DNA from: Balanoglossus misakiensis
Taxonomy: Eukaryota; Hemichordata
Reading direction: 5' to 3'
DNA: 64,000 bases
NCBI GenBank assembly: GCA_040954595.2
Contig: CM082586.2
Coordinates: forward strand, 248,001 to 312,000
Shown here: positions 29,932-41,957 of the stretch, piece after piece
How the letters are laid out: every line of letters starts with the position of its first letter
Numbering within the stretch: position 1 is the stretch's first letter
Notes under the pieces: model-generated
Database searches by the model: none
The model's input: the letters and a program-made list of their open reading frames with translations, nothing else
Told to the model about the DNA's origin: nothing
Translations under genes and position numbers: made by a program

Positions 29932-30606
29932 TCCGTATAATTATTTTAGTTTCTTGTTCAATTCCTAGAAGCATGATGAAATGCGCAGCACTTGGCTCTA
30001 GGTAGATTTTCTGTGAAGTAACATTTTTTATTGGACAGAAAACGGCAAAATTTGCTGGAAAATTAATGTTGGATTGTCATCATTGACTTCGGCGAATACT
30101 GGATCACACAAAACTTAATCCGAATGCTGTGTTTGGTCAAGTAAACCGTGTGGTTTAATTTTATTTCATCTCCGATCATACAGCGCATTTGGAAAACAAT
30201 ATTCAATGGTTGATTCTTTCATTTGTGACGTAATACAAACCATGGCCACGATTCGTCAGCTGCATTACACAACAGCTGCTCTGAGGCAATGTGCCAGCTT
30301 GTTTTCTGATTGGTCAATTTGCGTTTGTGTAATGTGTTATGCGCTAGTATTCATTTGAAACCATTCATCCATTCAAAACACCAACATCTGTCGTAGATAA
30401 TCTTCAATTCTGATTGGTCGAATAAACTCCATTCACTATGAGTCCATTGTCTGGATAATTTCGAAGAGCTCGTTAACGATCATCATATTTCCAATAACAA
30501 CAACAAATAAACATGTCCTGCAACGTTTTTTCAAGAAGTGCGATCGGACCGAAGCAAATCGCCAACAACATGGCGGACGTTTCTAAATTTGCATGACGTG
30601 ACCCCA
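29932..30606. other. Intergenic: SLC22 3' UTR and homeobox gene 5' region
   Basis: Non-coding apart from a short upstream frame at 30513-30596. It contains several CCAAT or ATTGG boxes (near 30310, 30413 and 30490), and so may include the homeobox promoter. Confidence 0.4.
30513..30596 (+). promoter_or_regulatory. Upstream open reading frame of the homeobox gene
   Basis: An ATG at 30513 opens a 27-codon frame ending in TGA at 30594-30596, ten bases before the main ATG at 30607 and in another frame. If the transcript starts upstream of 30513, ribosomes would meet this frame first, which would lower translation of the main protein. The transcription start is unknown, so its role is inferred. 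Confidence 0.35.
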
Positions 30607-32132
30607 ATGGCTATGGATTTCCAGCAAATGTCAAATATACTTGAAGACCGGACAAACAGAAATGACTGGATACCTCAAGATTTGTCCAATTTTGGAATCA
30701 ACAAGAAATCAACTCCCATTTTAATGATTCCGCCATCACAAATCCCCGGATATGACTTGATGCCAATACAACAAGATGCACGTCTTCAAGAAGGTCTCGG
30801 AATCAGCCAAGCAGTCAATGTTTTGCATGACGCTGGTAGGTGTTGATAACGTTTGTTTTGTTTCCAAATTTAGTTAGTAAGGTCATGAAACAAATGACGT
30901 AGAAACTATTGAATTATCGCACTTGTGTCTACCACAATTAACACAACCCTCTAAATTTACATAGAAATGACCTCAACTTTGATCACCCTTTCTCACGTTC
31001 ACCTGAATCTGACGTGTTATGACAAAATGCACTGTTCATTCGATCGATGCAATACCGCCACCATTACAGTTATACACTTGTTTACTTTTGAACGTCTTAG
31101 ACCGTCTTCGAGGAGAATGATTGAGATCGATGAGTACATGTGTCAATAAAATGATATCGTCAGCAATCGAGAGAATTGCTAAATTGAGATTTCATGTTTT
31201 GTTTTATAGACAAAGGTGCATCTAGCTCGGGGTTCGAACCGATGAGTCAAAGTAATTTTTGGTTCGAAGCGGCTACTCAGCTCAACCAATCAGATATCAA
31301 CAGGCGACCAAGTATTGATGTGGCACCTTGCAAAAGAAAACCGAGAACGACGTTCACAGCGAAGCAGATCAGAATAATGGAAGAAAGCTTTCAGAATGTT
31401 TCGCAATATCCGGTTCTTGAAGAAAGAAAAAGACTGGCTTCAGAAACCGGTCTTGAAATAGTCAAAATCAAAGTAAGTAGTCGCCAAACTTAAAATTATT
31501 TTATTGGCATCAATTATATGGAAGACTATAGATAAATCATGTGAGTTTAATACAAACATTCCTTTTAGGTTTGGTTTCAGAATAGACGATGTCGCTTCAA
31601 GAAAAACGTCGCCAACAGGGGTAAAGATTTCCCATTGCCGAGAAGAATCTCATCTGAGATGGCCCTCAATCATATCAAGACAACTATTCCTATGCCCAAG
31701 AAAATATTTTCATTGGATAAAGAGAACATCGGTGCCATAAAAGAGGAACTCCAAATGTTACCTCTTGTTGAACCATCGGTTATTTGCCTTCCGGGGCCAG
31801 TGGTTACCGAGGCAACCAGCAAGCACAGCAGGTCACAGTTTCAGCTCCAGCCGAACGAAAATGAATCCTTTGACGATGAAACATCTGACATGGTACCAGC
31901 ATTGGAAGGTTTGAATAACGACAGATTAACACTATTCAATCATGAATGTTACAACGGTTCATTACATAACATTTTAAAAGCCAGTAACCAAGACGTCTTC
32001 ATTTATGAGACGGGAAATTACACATCAGTAACCATGGAAACAAACGCATGTTCTCGAGGAGCGCTTCCATGTGTTGAAATCTTTCGCAAGATTTTCGTGC
32101 AACAAGTGACCACTGTTGGACGCTCTCTATAG
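30607..32132 (+). CDS. Divergent PRD-like homeodomain transcription factor
   Basis: Three coding exons: 30607-30835, 31210-31472 and 31569-32132; 1056 nt, 351 aa. The homeodomain spans about residues 118-178 and has the invariant core Trp, Phe, Asn and Arg in VWFQNRRCRFKK, plus RTTFTAKQ at the start of helix 1. The intron between exons 2 and 3 cuts just before that Val, a position common in PRD-class genes. Helix 1 ends in ESF and helix 2 begins after QYPVLEER. Six residues instead of five separate the conserved Phe20 from Tyr25, so the domain is 61 residues. Residue 50 is Gln. No paired domain, octapeptide or OAR motif was found. The flanking regions are not recognisable. The family is uncertain: QYP and the intron suggest PRD-like, but it matches no specific family that I can name. 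The first in-frame ATG after the upstream frame is used; the true N-terminus could lie in an upstream exon. Confidence 0.88.
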
Positions 32133-32706
32133 GGAAAACCTTGCATAGTTCTCATCATAGAATCTATTCAACATAAAGATACGAATTAAAGAAATGTCTA
32201 CATGACTGGCATGTCGTCATATTTCATTTCTGCCTCTTTTGCTTATTTACATTTTTGCGCTTGGCACTCCACGAAATATTTGCTGGTATGTCGATACGTG
32301 TTACGCGTTCTACAGTTTATGTGAAATGTCCCATGATTCAATGCGATTTAACTGCCTGTAGTAAACTAAACTATGTTGACTTTTTTTTCAATCGACTGCT
32401 TGCTTGTTATATTGTTGAATTCTCACAATTTTTCAACTAATTGTGTTGTGATTCATGGAGAAATGTTTACAAAGCCCGATCATTTCAACGGGTACCCATC
32501 TGCTGCTGCAATCGAACAGTTATTCAAACATTTTTGTAAATATCCGGGTAAAAAAACAATTATGCAAATGAGAAGGAAATACGGATTCTAATTTTCACTC
32601 AAGGGTATTTTCGACCGGGTATCTCAATCAGCGTCGTGTCACCGTTCTGTTCAGTCGTGCAGACGGGTCCTTCTTTGTTTTGGTGAATATTAACGGTACG
32701 AGCAAA
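32133..32706. other. Intergenic between homeobox gene and second P450
   Basis: Homeobox 3' UTR and the promoter side of the downstream P450. No coding feature. An ATG at 32680, in frame with the P450, would add nine residues; I used 32707. Confidence 0.4.
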
Positions 32707-35700
32707 ATGGCCGCCCTCTCTCTGGATTACTTCTTTCTCCTTCAACGGACCTTAAAAAGGAGCTTAAATTCATTTGATGTAATCACGCTGTATTTTCCGT
32801 TGATGTTGGTCAGTTACTTCATCTACTGCGCGTTTATTCGCCCGCAGCTGTCGCCACTACGAAAGGTAAGTAAATATAGTTATTTACAAGCAACCAAGTT
32901 CAGCTTTGCATGATCTATGTGTTGTGTTGAAAACTACAAATCGATTGACATAATTTGAGTTAATAGTATGCATTTTTTTTCGCGTTTCAGGTACCTGGCC
33001 AGCGGTGCTGTATACCCGTCATCAATGTGATCTACTTCCTAAAGCATCTTTTCGGAGAATTAAAGTAAGACTGGATGTAGCCGACAGAATACCTTCATTT
33101 TTGGCGGTAGACTTTGTCTTCTCAAAATAGATGCTTGATTTTGCAGTAAACTAACCTACACATTCCCCAAAACCATACTTTCCCCAAATATCAACTGATG
33201 CTGACGAAGAACTTCTTATTTGCAGAGATATTCCCGCTGACCAGCCTCTGACTCGACATTTCTTTGGTTTCGGTGAAGCGGTAATAATCAAAGGTGTGGA
33301 TGAAGCGAAACACGTCATTGCATCGTCCAAGAAATACAAACGAACAGACGGAGAGAAAATGTAAGTGATCATGAAAACCAGAATTTCGCGAAACCGACTT
33401 TCAAAGTCAAGTGTTCAAAGACTGCATGTCCCACCAACCGTACTTCTCTTTGTTAAGTTGTTCGACTCACTATAATATATAAAAAGCTTGCATACGATCA
33501 TTTTTCATCAGGTTTTTTGGAAGAATTGTTGGACGTGGTCTCCTGTCCGTATCTGGTGATGAACACACAGAAATGAGGAAGATGTTAAATCTTTCCTTCA
33601 CAGGGTCTTCAGTCAATGGTGAGATTCTATTCAACTTGTCACCACACCACACCACACCACACCTCACCACACCACACCACACCTCACCACACCACACCAC
33701 ACCACACCTCACCACACCACACCACACCACACCACACCACACCACACCACACCACACCATTAAGTAATGCAATGTGTTTTTATTTGTAGGAATGACACCA
33801 ATATTTTATGAGTATGCACAGAAACTGGTGGATGTATGGAAAAGGAAGCTCTTGCAGGGCAAGCCACGTGACTTTGCAGACATTTGCATACAGGATGATT
33901 TTATGAAACTAGTAAGTTTATGTTTTCACTTGGAGAGACTTCTCACGTCAAAATTATGGTATCACAAAACTTCTACTGTTCTTGCTCGAACTGGTTTTCT
34001 TCCAAGCACTTGCTAGACGATCTTTGATGTCATAGGTAACGTACAGAATTTGTCTTTTGATCTGTGCAGACCTTAGATGTGATTTGCCAAGCTGGTTTTG
34101 GATACAACTTAAACGCCCTCAACAATGAACATGCGGATTTGGCAGAGGCGTTTACACTTGCATTGGACATAGGCGGAAGAAGAAGGTTGGTAAAAGTAAT
34201 GGCGAAATGTCAGAAATAATAGGCAATGTCTAAAGTGAAAGTGAAAATTACACACAAAACCAGGACAGGAAATCAATGGTTAGACGCTGATTATTTGTTA
34301 TAAATCAAACCAATATAGTTTGAAATTCCTTGCTTTTTTCACACAGCGCCACTTCCCTGATACCCATTCTGAAAATCATTCCGTCCAGCGGAAGGAGAAA
34401 ATATCTCAGATCGGTGAAATTAGTGCGGGATTTCGTCACTGAACTTGTCATCGAGAAAGAAAAGGAATCCGAGAAAGGTAAACGTTAACGATGACAACAC
34501 TCACGGTCCGTTTGTTGATTTTTCTATCTACCTGTATGTCTTCTATTGTCTGATGGTTTTCACAATTATATGCACAGGTTGGGAAAATGAACCCCATAAC
34601 TTGCTAGAACTGATGTTGAAGAACTCGGGTCGTTATGGATTGAAAACAGATGACTTGGTGGATCACGTGCGTACGTTTATGTTGGCCGGACACGAAGTAA
34701 GTTTTCGTAAATCCGAACACTTTGCCGTCGCCTCACTCTGTCATTGCTACATCGTTCCGTTTAAAAGTCCTACTTACACATGAGAAAATCTGAAGATAAA
34801 CCACATACTTTTTCTCTACAGTAAGGCAGCACTGTAAACTATACAATTCTGTTAAAAAGACTGTATAGAGTTGGAGCATTAGCTCAAGAACATATTTTCC
34901 TTTTACGGATAAAAATAATGTTTCTATTCTCTGTGCAGACTACCGGCGCTTCTCTAATATGGACATTATATTGCCTGGCTAGTAACCCGGATGTGCAGAC
35001 GACAGCCCGAGAGGAGATTTCATCCGTTTTGTCAGAAACTGAACCTATCACAACCAAAGCTGTGGAGAGTATGCCTTATCTCAACGGGGTCGTAAAGGAA
35101 AGTTTAAGGTATGGTTCGAATGAGTGAGTGAGTTTAGGCGGTTTAGGTAGAGACTAAAAAGAAGTGTTCTCGATGATCGGATTCACTCATTCTCCCTCCC
35201 GTGTTTAAATTTCAGATTACATGTCCCGGTACCTGGTGTGACAAAAACTTGCGTTCAGGAAGATACGCTGGGCGGCGTGCGCATTCCCGTCGGAACGAAG
35301 ATGGGTATATCCATAGTGGGACTTCACAAGTAAGTTGACAAACGAAGATACTGATGCTAAATATAAACGGGGTTGTCTCTTATTCCAACAGTTTTATTGG
35401 AAATTTGAGGCGGGGCTTGCATACCTGTAATCACCAGACATAAATGTGAAATAATTATCTGCACTTAATTTGTATAACTCACAGAAACCCGAAGATCTGG
35501 CCAAACCCTGAGAAATTTGATCCAACTCGATTCATCCCACCAAACTGTAACAATCACAGTCCTTGGCAGTTTTTACCATTCAGTTCTGGTAAACACATGT
35601 GCATAGGTATATATGATTGATATTTTGTGATTTTTTTTACTTGTCAGGTTCTTTGATATTGAACACCAAATCTATCATCTAAGGTAGGCAAAGTTCAACT

Positions 35701-35890
35701 TCCGTAAAATGTTTCATTTCTGTTATTATCTGTAGGATATCGTATGTCGCTAATGGAGAGTAAGGTGACAGTGGCGGCGTTGCTACGCGACCTTGAATTC
35801 TCTTTGGTACCCGGATATACTTTCCAGAAGTCCACAAGTCTGTCAACAAAAGCCGACCCTCCCATGATGCTCAGAGTCAGAAAACTATGA
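32707..35890 (+). CDS. Cytochrome P450 (second paralogue), family not assigned
   Basis: Twelve coding exons: 32707-32865, 32991-33064, 33226-33360, 33512-33618, 33790-33911, 34070-34185, 34347-34477, 34578-34696, 34939-35108, 35216-35329, 35485-35606 and 35736-35890; 1524 nt, 507 aa. Seen: an N-terminal anchor (about 24-43); the oxygen-activation motif AGHETTGAS starting near 318; ESLR of the K-helix (about 374-377); the PERF-type DPTRF; and haem loop [10 protein letters not shown] with axial Cys455. Exon lengths are 159, 74, 135, 107, 122, 116, 131, 119, 170, 114, 122 and 155, against 177, 80, 141, 107, 125, 119, 137, 119, 173, 114, 119 and 155 in the P450 at 7052-10416, with the same intron phases, so the two are paralogues. 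It is in opposite orientation to its relative. Intron 4 is largely a 5-bp repeat. Substrate unknown. Confidence 0.93.
33641..33759. repeat. ACACC pentanucleotide microsatellite inside a P450 intron
   Basis: A five-base repeat (ACCAC/ACACC) with three ACCTC variants at 33661, 33681 and 33706, spaced 20 and 25 bases apart. It fills about 70% of the 171-bp intron 4 of the second P450. One strand is made only of A, C and T. Confidence 0.95.
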
Positions 35891-38800
35891 ATGTATGTCG
35901 TCAAAACTTCAATCATATTATCTAAAGGTTAAATCTATTATTTGTTCACGATTCAAAAAATACTTAGATAAAGATACATGTATAATTTCTTGACGATTTA
36001 AACAAGGAAGTGTTTCTGAGATTCAGGATTTGCCCAGTTTTTTTTTTTTTCGATTTCCTTGGAGAGTATACAGTTGCTTTTAATCGAAAGCTTCCATGGT
36101 GAGGTTTAATTGTTATACCGAATCTAAAGTATTGAATGTTGTTCGATGACCCTGGCCGACTGAAACCTAATTTTCCAACTTGGTGCATACCCTACATGAT
36201 AGTGAAGTCTGTGCATCTGATTCAAAAGTACAAGACCAAATGACACTTTTTCGCCGTTGGAGATGTTGTTTCATGAGTGGTGCCTGGTCTCGCTTGCTGT
36301 GCAACCTCTACTGTAATATAAATATTATGACCCCATTATGAAGACTGTGACGCAAATGACCGTGCAGTCAGTGTTCTGTTTAACGTCATTAAGGGTAATA
36401 TTGAACCATATTTGTCAGCATTAAGTTCCTTGTTTTGTATTTCAACGATTAAATCTTCATCAGCTCTGTGCCGTATGACTAATTCATTGAAAATGTCAGG
36501 GATTCAAAACAATGTAAACTTTTATTATAACTTAATATATTAATTTGATTCGATCATTATAGTAAATGACGGTCGTATTTGATCTGGTGTCCAATCAAAA
36601 TTGAAAGCAATTATTTTATTGGTGATGAACTGGCCACAAATGTTCCCAAGATAGACAAGATTGTGAGTATCAAATCATGAAATGATAGTCTCACGCAAGA
36701 AGACACGTTTCTAAAGTTTTATTTGACAGAAAATAAACTTATTCCCAGGCACTGGACATACACGCAAAAAATAGTGACGTAACGTCTAGAATATGACAAG
36801 ATCATTTTGACTGTATGTCATTATATTTGACATCTGTCATACATTTCTCAGCACAGCGTGAGAAAGCGACCCTTTCGATTCAAGTAACGCCCGAACACGA
36901 CACTCGGGTTTGTTGGGTGATACGTACACTTACCATTCTTACTAATTTGCATAAATGTACCATTTTACATAAAGAACCTTATTACGCATACAAACATGCA
37001 AATAAGGCGATATCAGATATACAACGAGTACTATCCAATGAATCGATCGGAGTCTGGCCGAAGTAGGAGGATGTTCATAATTTACTACCATGACGTATTA
37101 CTTCCTTCATTTGAGGCAATTTCAAGTAAGCTTCCTACTTGAAGTAAATGTTGTCAAATATTGGAGACATTTTTCGGAATGACTACATTGACTGGTTACC
37201 GAACAGCTGGTACAGAAGGACAGGTAAGATTTACAACATTGTCACTTAATGATATTTTGCCTAAAATTACTTAAATTTGATTGGTTAACTAATTAATTAA
37301 AATTTCTGGTATTCTCCGTATTTTATAGTCTCGCCAACCCAATGATCATGGTCAAAATGTTATTTTAACTATATTATTTGGGTAAATATCTTGTGCATTA
37401 ATAACGAGTTCTCTCTTTTCAAAAATGATACGATATGATTATTCTCATTTGGTGGAAATTCTCCGATAATTTGATACATTCAACTTGATATATTGAAGTG
37501 AAACTTTACTGTGAGATTCCTGTGGTGACCCCCACCTAATGTCCTAAATACTTGGGTTGCAAAAATGAGTGTGATGTACCCTTTTGATAGGCGGAATAAC
37601 ACGACCAGCACGTGTCATGTCTGGTTCTGTCATAGCATGATGTCATTCGGTGACTTTTGATCCAACACTGATGAATCATTTGGTTTGATTGTGGTACCCC
37701 TGAAATAAATTATGCAAATAAGGAAATTCAAATCATCATAACACATGCGCATTTACTGTCACACTCTTGGTAGCTGCAGCCATACAGTTATGATTACAAA
37801 AAATGACCGTCAAAGTCATTATTTGGACAATTAATGAATGAATGCTCCACTGTATAACTATTGTACAGTCATCAGAATGAAATAGAGCCTTTACTGCAGT
37901 GATTCTTTCTTTCAAGTTTCACTTCCGTCTCTATTACTTCATCCTTCTCATCTGTCGAGTAAATACTCTGTTCGATTCCCAAAACACTCTTTACATTATC
38001 GATCATTAATCATTCTCTCTGCTCCTGGAAGTCGAAATGTGTCACTTACTTCTAATTAGAGTCAGTTTTTCTAAAAGCCTTCTTTGACAGATGCCTCCAT
38101 CAAAATAATAGGATATTCGCCACTCTATTTATTCTACACTGACCTGTGGTCCTGGCATCTCAATCTATACTCTTTCTATTTATCCATTTGGATACCTTAG
38201 AAGGGCTTTGAATGAAAGCTATAAAGCATATCGCTGTCGTTCCACGATCAACATGTAAACCTAAGACGGTACACAACTTCTTAAATATACTCTTCAAGGC
38301 TACGTGGCAAGCTCTCTCTTGTTTCTATATCTACACAGATATAGAACGACATAACAGCTGTTGTTTTAGTAAGTACAACATTTACGCAATATGTATACTG
38401 TTGTTTTGACTGTTCATTTGTTTGCCATATTTGTAGAATATCTCAATGTACTATTCAGTTGTACTCAAACATTTTATGAATCAGTATAGATACAAATCTC
38501 TTGTTGCTAAATACAACTGTGTTGCTTATATGGACAACAGCTGCAACTTTGGATTATTTCGCTTTTCTCTGTGTATTAACTACTTTTCATTCCGCTCCCT
38601 ATCCCAGGCTACAATGCCCATTACATTACTATAATAATTAATTAATGTAGTAGGAGAAAGAAAGCAACAGATTGAGTCCGGTTCAATGTCAATGAATCTG
38701 TCGGTCGCGTAAACACATTTTACAGCAATGAACGACGGTGATTCCTGTAATCATGGATAATGATTGACTCATTAAAAATCGCAATGTCACTGGGATTGAT

Positions 38801-39830
38801 TATTCTTCATACATTGGTCGGCGACAACAAAGAAAGTCCCTGATGTTTGTTGTCCCAAATCCGGGATATTAGCTGGCTTTTCCACGTCTTAAAGTGTATC
38901 GTGTTTCTTATTATTGGTATTTCAGTGGGAGATAATCACATCTTTAAAAGTGAATAGGTCCTTTGAGGTGACGAATTCACACCCCCACAAATGTTACCAC
39001 AGCGGAGTCTTAGTGTAGCTGTTTTGAATCAATTGCCTCATTGATATGCATGGGAACCAAGCCAATAATGACGAATTTCACATCTACATTTCAATTACAA
39101 GCTTTGCTGAGAAATGATGACATCGCGGTGACGAAAATGAATCTTTGTAACAAAGAGAAAATGGGTCTCGATGTTGAGTTTCACATCTGTGCGCTTCCGA
39201 GTGATAATGGAAGAGATATTTCTTCACTTTGTAAAACGACGGAAGCAAAAGCAGAAGTAAACACAAGATTGTATTTATTTTATAATCAAAATTATGAAGT
39301 GCACATCACGCGCATAACGGCCCGTTGACAATGTGCGCTACTTGGCAAAGACTGTGTGATGGAAAAGTACCATATCATTAACCCTAGATTCGTTTGCGCA
39401 GAAATTACTTTATAGAACATGCGCAGAAATTGTCCCAGCGACCTTAGTTGCCCTTGGAGATTCGTGCTTTATCCGAAACCAAACGACTTCAAACCTGAGA
39501 CCCTGGTCAGGACCTCGTTGTGTTATTTATCCGACGAAATCTAAAACAACTGGTGTAGTGTAGAAACTAATAACCATCAAACCGAGCACCCAAGGCAATT
39601 CTTTTGTATCGTTAAACATTCCTCTTCTCCTAATCTGAGTTTTGCTTCGGAAGCAATGATAATCTAACATTGTTTCATTCGCAGTTGTGTTTACACGGAC
39701 TGCCTTTATGGTATACATGTTTTTTTCGTCACTCAGCACGGTGTTACACTTGTGGTTGCTTTTGCTTCGTGTCCAGGTGTACCTTTTTGTTTAGTTCAAT
39801 GCATGGCCAGGTGTTTCGTGACCAGGTGTT

Positions 39831-40093
39831 TATAAATATTCATCATTTGGCGTTTTGAAGTCGCGTGTTGCCACGTCACTTCGCTGCTATTGTCGTAGTG
39901 TGTTAGCACGCCGCGTGTTGAAGAGTTGGATCCGACTGTGTTGTCAATTTTTCTACGTAAAGTACCGTGATTGTAAACCCGAGTTATGACTGCCGTCTGC
40001 ATGTGTTGTGTTCCGGTGGACTTTTCAAGAAAGTGCTGTTATTTTGAGCCTCCGTGAGTACGCCACAGTCGCGGAAAGGACCTGGAGCTAAGT
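39831..40093 (+). promoter_or_regulatory. Candidate TATA promoter and 5' UTR exon of the CUB receptor gene
   Basis: TATAAATA at 39831-39838 is followed by a GC-richer segment that ends in a consensus donor (GTAAGT from 40094). The CUB receptor start codon at 41958 is preceded by an acceptor (pyrimidine tract then TACAG, ending at 41945), so a non-coding exon must lie upstream; this is the best candidate I see. The distance and exact transcription start are inferred. Confidence 0.3.
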
Positions 40094-40632
40094 GTAAGTA
40101 CATGTTCTGTGGGCACTACGCTTTCGAGAGAGTCCTTTTATTATGGAGATCCCGAGACTACGCTGAAAGGGCAGTTTATTGTGACACTGGAAATAGAACA
40201 CCATGAAGTTCACAACTACAAAACTTCCTGGGCGAACAGCGCCCATGAAGGATTTGAAATGATTGTAATTACACGTACATATGTTTCAAGTAAACTTCAC
40301 CGTGTTAAGAAAACACGCGCCTGTAAAATAATACGGAGTATGTTTGAAAGTATTCAGTTGTGATACTTTTCGTCTCGAGGGGAGATCATTCAAACTTTCA
40401 GAACTTTATACATCTATTTTTGTTATATTATTTGGCGATTGGCCAAAAGGTCATGACCAAGTGGACCCTTTTCATTTCAAACATACTATTTTGCGCTGAT
40501 ACACAGTGGTAAAGTAATGGTAATTCCTTAAAGTTTATATCAGATGTCTTAAAAGTGGGTCAGTCTCACTACAAACCATACCTAAATACAATCACCAAAA
40601 TGTAAAGTCGGTCCCATGATTGACTAACGGAA

Positions 40633-40689
40633 ATCAATCGATCGATCGATCATTCATGCAAATAGTCAGACAGTCGATCGATCGATCAA
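40633..40689. repeat. Two ATCG repeat blocks flanking an octamer motif
   Basis: Two short (ATCG)n blocks at about 40635-40651 and 40674-40688 are self-complementary and complementary to each other. They surround a 22-base centre that contains ATGCAAAT at 40656-40663, the octamer recognised by POU factors. The arrangement could form a hairpin or cruciform. Confidence 0.6.
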
Positions 40690-41317
40690 CCTGTCTTCGC
40701 ATCTTAAGCCAACAATGCTCTCTATAGGAAGCCTGAGATATAGACAGTGTGTATTCGGGTTTTAATTCAAAGCCAATAAAGTATGTTTTGCAGCGAAAGA
40801 AAACTTTCACGAAAGCAGTGCTGTAGTAGGTGGGATAAAAGCGAAAATTAATCCAAGCGTGAAATTACCCTAATTCAACACACATGATGATGTCAACAAT
40901 ATACACGCATGTGAATTGGATAGGACAAGCGGTCAGACAGAACTATCTGTCATGTGTCAAAGGTCATCTGCTCTACACTGATCTATATTCAAGTGCGGTG
41001 TGATTGCATGTACTTTTTTATGGCGATCACGTGACGATCCCAAGAGGCGTGACATCGCCCCAATCACACTGGGGATTCAATGAAACCAAAACTTTTACAG
41101 ATTGTTGCCATCAGAATCTCAGTGAGTCATACTGAGTGGAGTGTAGCATCTCTGCGCACACACAACCGCACTGTCAGCGGATTAGGCCTCTGTGACTTGG
41201 TAACAGAGTCTCCTATTCGAGATTGACAGTTCTGTATCCAATTCAGCTCTCATCCTTGTTGAGGTTGAGTGGATGCGTGTGTGTGTGTGCACACTGGCAG
41301 AGGATTTACTGATTGCA

Positions 41318-41584
41318 TCAAACAATTTCGACGTCACTTTCTTCTTGTTTGTCTCTGTTTGACCACATCGAATCTCTGCGCTTCAGGTAACTTGAGGTAA
41401 GCGCATTTTTGCACGCATCGCACTTTCTTTCGACGGTCGGTCCCCTCGGTTGATTTGTAGTTTGCAATTCATGTTGAACGTGAAGGGGTTGCTGGATAGG
41501 GTCGTACTGCAGTCGAGGGAACGGCTCTGGTACGCTCTGCTTGTCGTTCAGAGAGACAAGGACAGAAAATATCACACCAGTACT
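41318..41584 (-). other. Possible exon of an unidentified minus-strand gene
   Basis: On the minus strand an acceptor (TTCTGTTTTTCAG) is followed by an open frame of about 89 codons to a TGA. The product is hydrophilic, with a Cys-x2-Cys pair (RKCDACKN) and a charged end (SDVEIV). No family recognised, and I could not find matching exons. It sits in what would be the first intron of the CUB receptor gene. It may be chance. Confidence 0.2.
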
Positions 41585-41957
41585 GAAAAACAGAATGCCA
41601 GAGCAACTGACAAGTAAAGTGAAGAGTTTCTGAGAAAATTACCAGAAGCGAATTCAAGTTCCATCACACACCATCACAGGGGCCAGATAATTACTTTGAG
41701 AACACATAAAATTAAATTATATTACACGAACATAAAACGCGCACAAATGTTTATAGCACGATCAAATGTTGCACATTAGATTAGTCCAGTCTGCAGGTTG
41801 TAGGTCGGTACTATTACGGATTTAGTCTATTAACGTTTTACGATTCAAGTTTGAGTTCGGGTTTTGCCTTCAGAAAGCAAAGAAGTTTTCAGACTGACGG
41901 CAGCTTTGGACACTAACGCATACCATTTTTTCGCTTTCACTACAGGAATACCTGGCA

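Larger units (their letters stand above)
35891..41957. other. Gene-poor interval upstream of the CUB receptor
   Basis: About 6 kb without supportable coding exons on the plus strand. The left end is P450 3' flank. Present are several copies of the octamer ATGCAAAT or its complement (for example 36996 and 37712), an ATCG repeat pair near 40635-40688, and a candidate promoter with a spliced 5' UTR exon at 39831-40093. A possible minus-strand exon lies at 41318-41584. The frames at 39041-39328 and 40109-40363 show no protein-like features. Confidence 0.35.

Noticed and set aside
31229-31243. B-box-like sequence GGGTTCGAACC suggesting a tRNA
   Set aside because: It lies within homeobox exon 2 coding sequence and no tRNA arms or A box accompany it.
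33573-33767. His/Thr/Pro-rich frame through the P450 intron
   Set aside because: It reads from P450 exon 4 into the ACACC repeat; the exon ends at a proper donor at 33618.
39041-39328. 95-codon frame upstream of the CUB receptor
   Set aside because: No domain or splice support, and it lies in AT-rich intergenic DNA.
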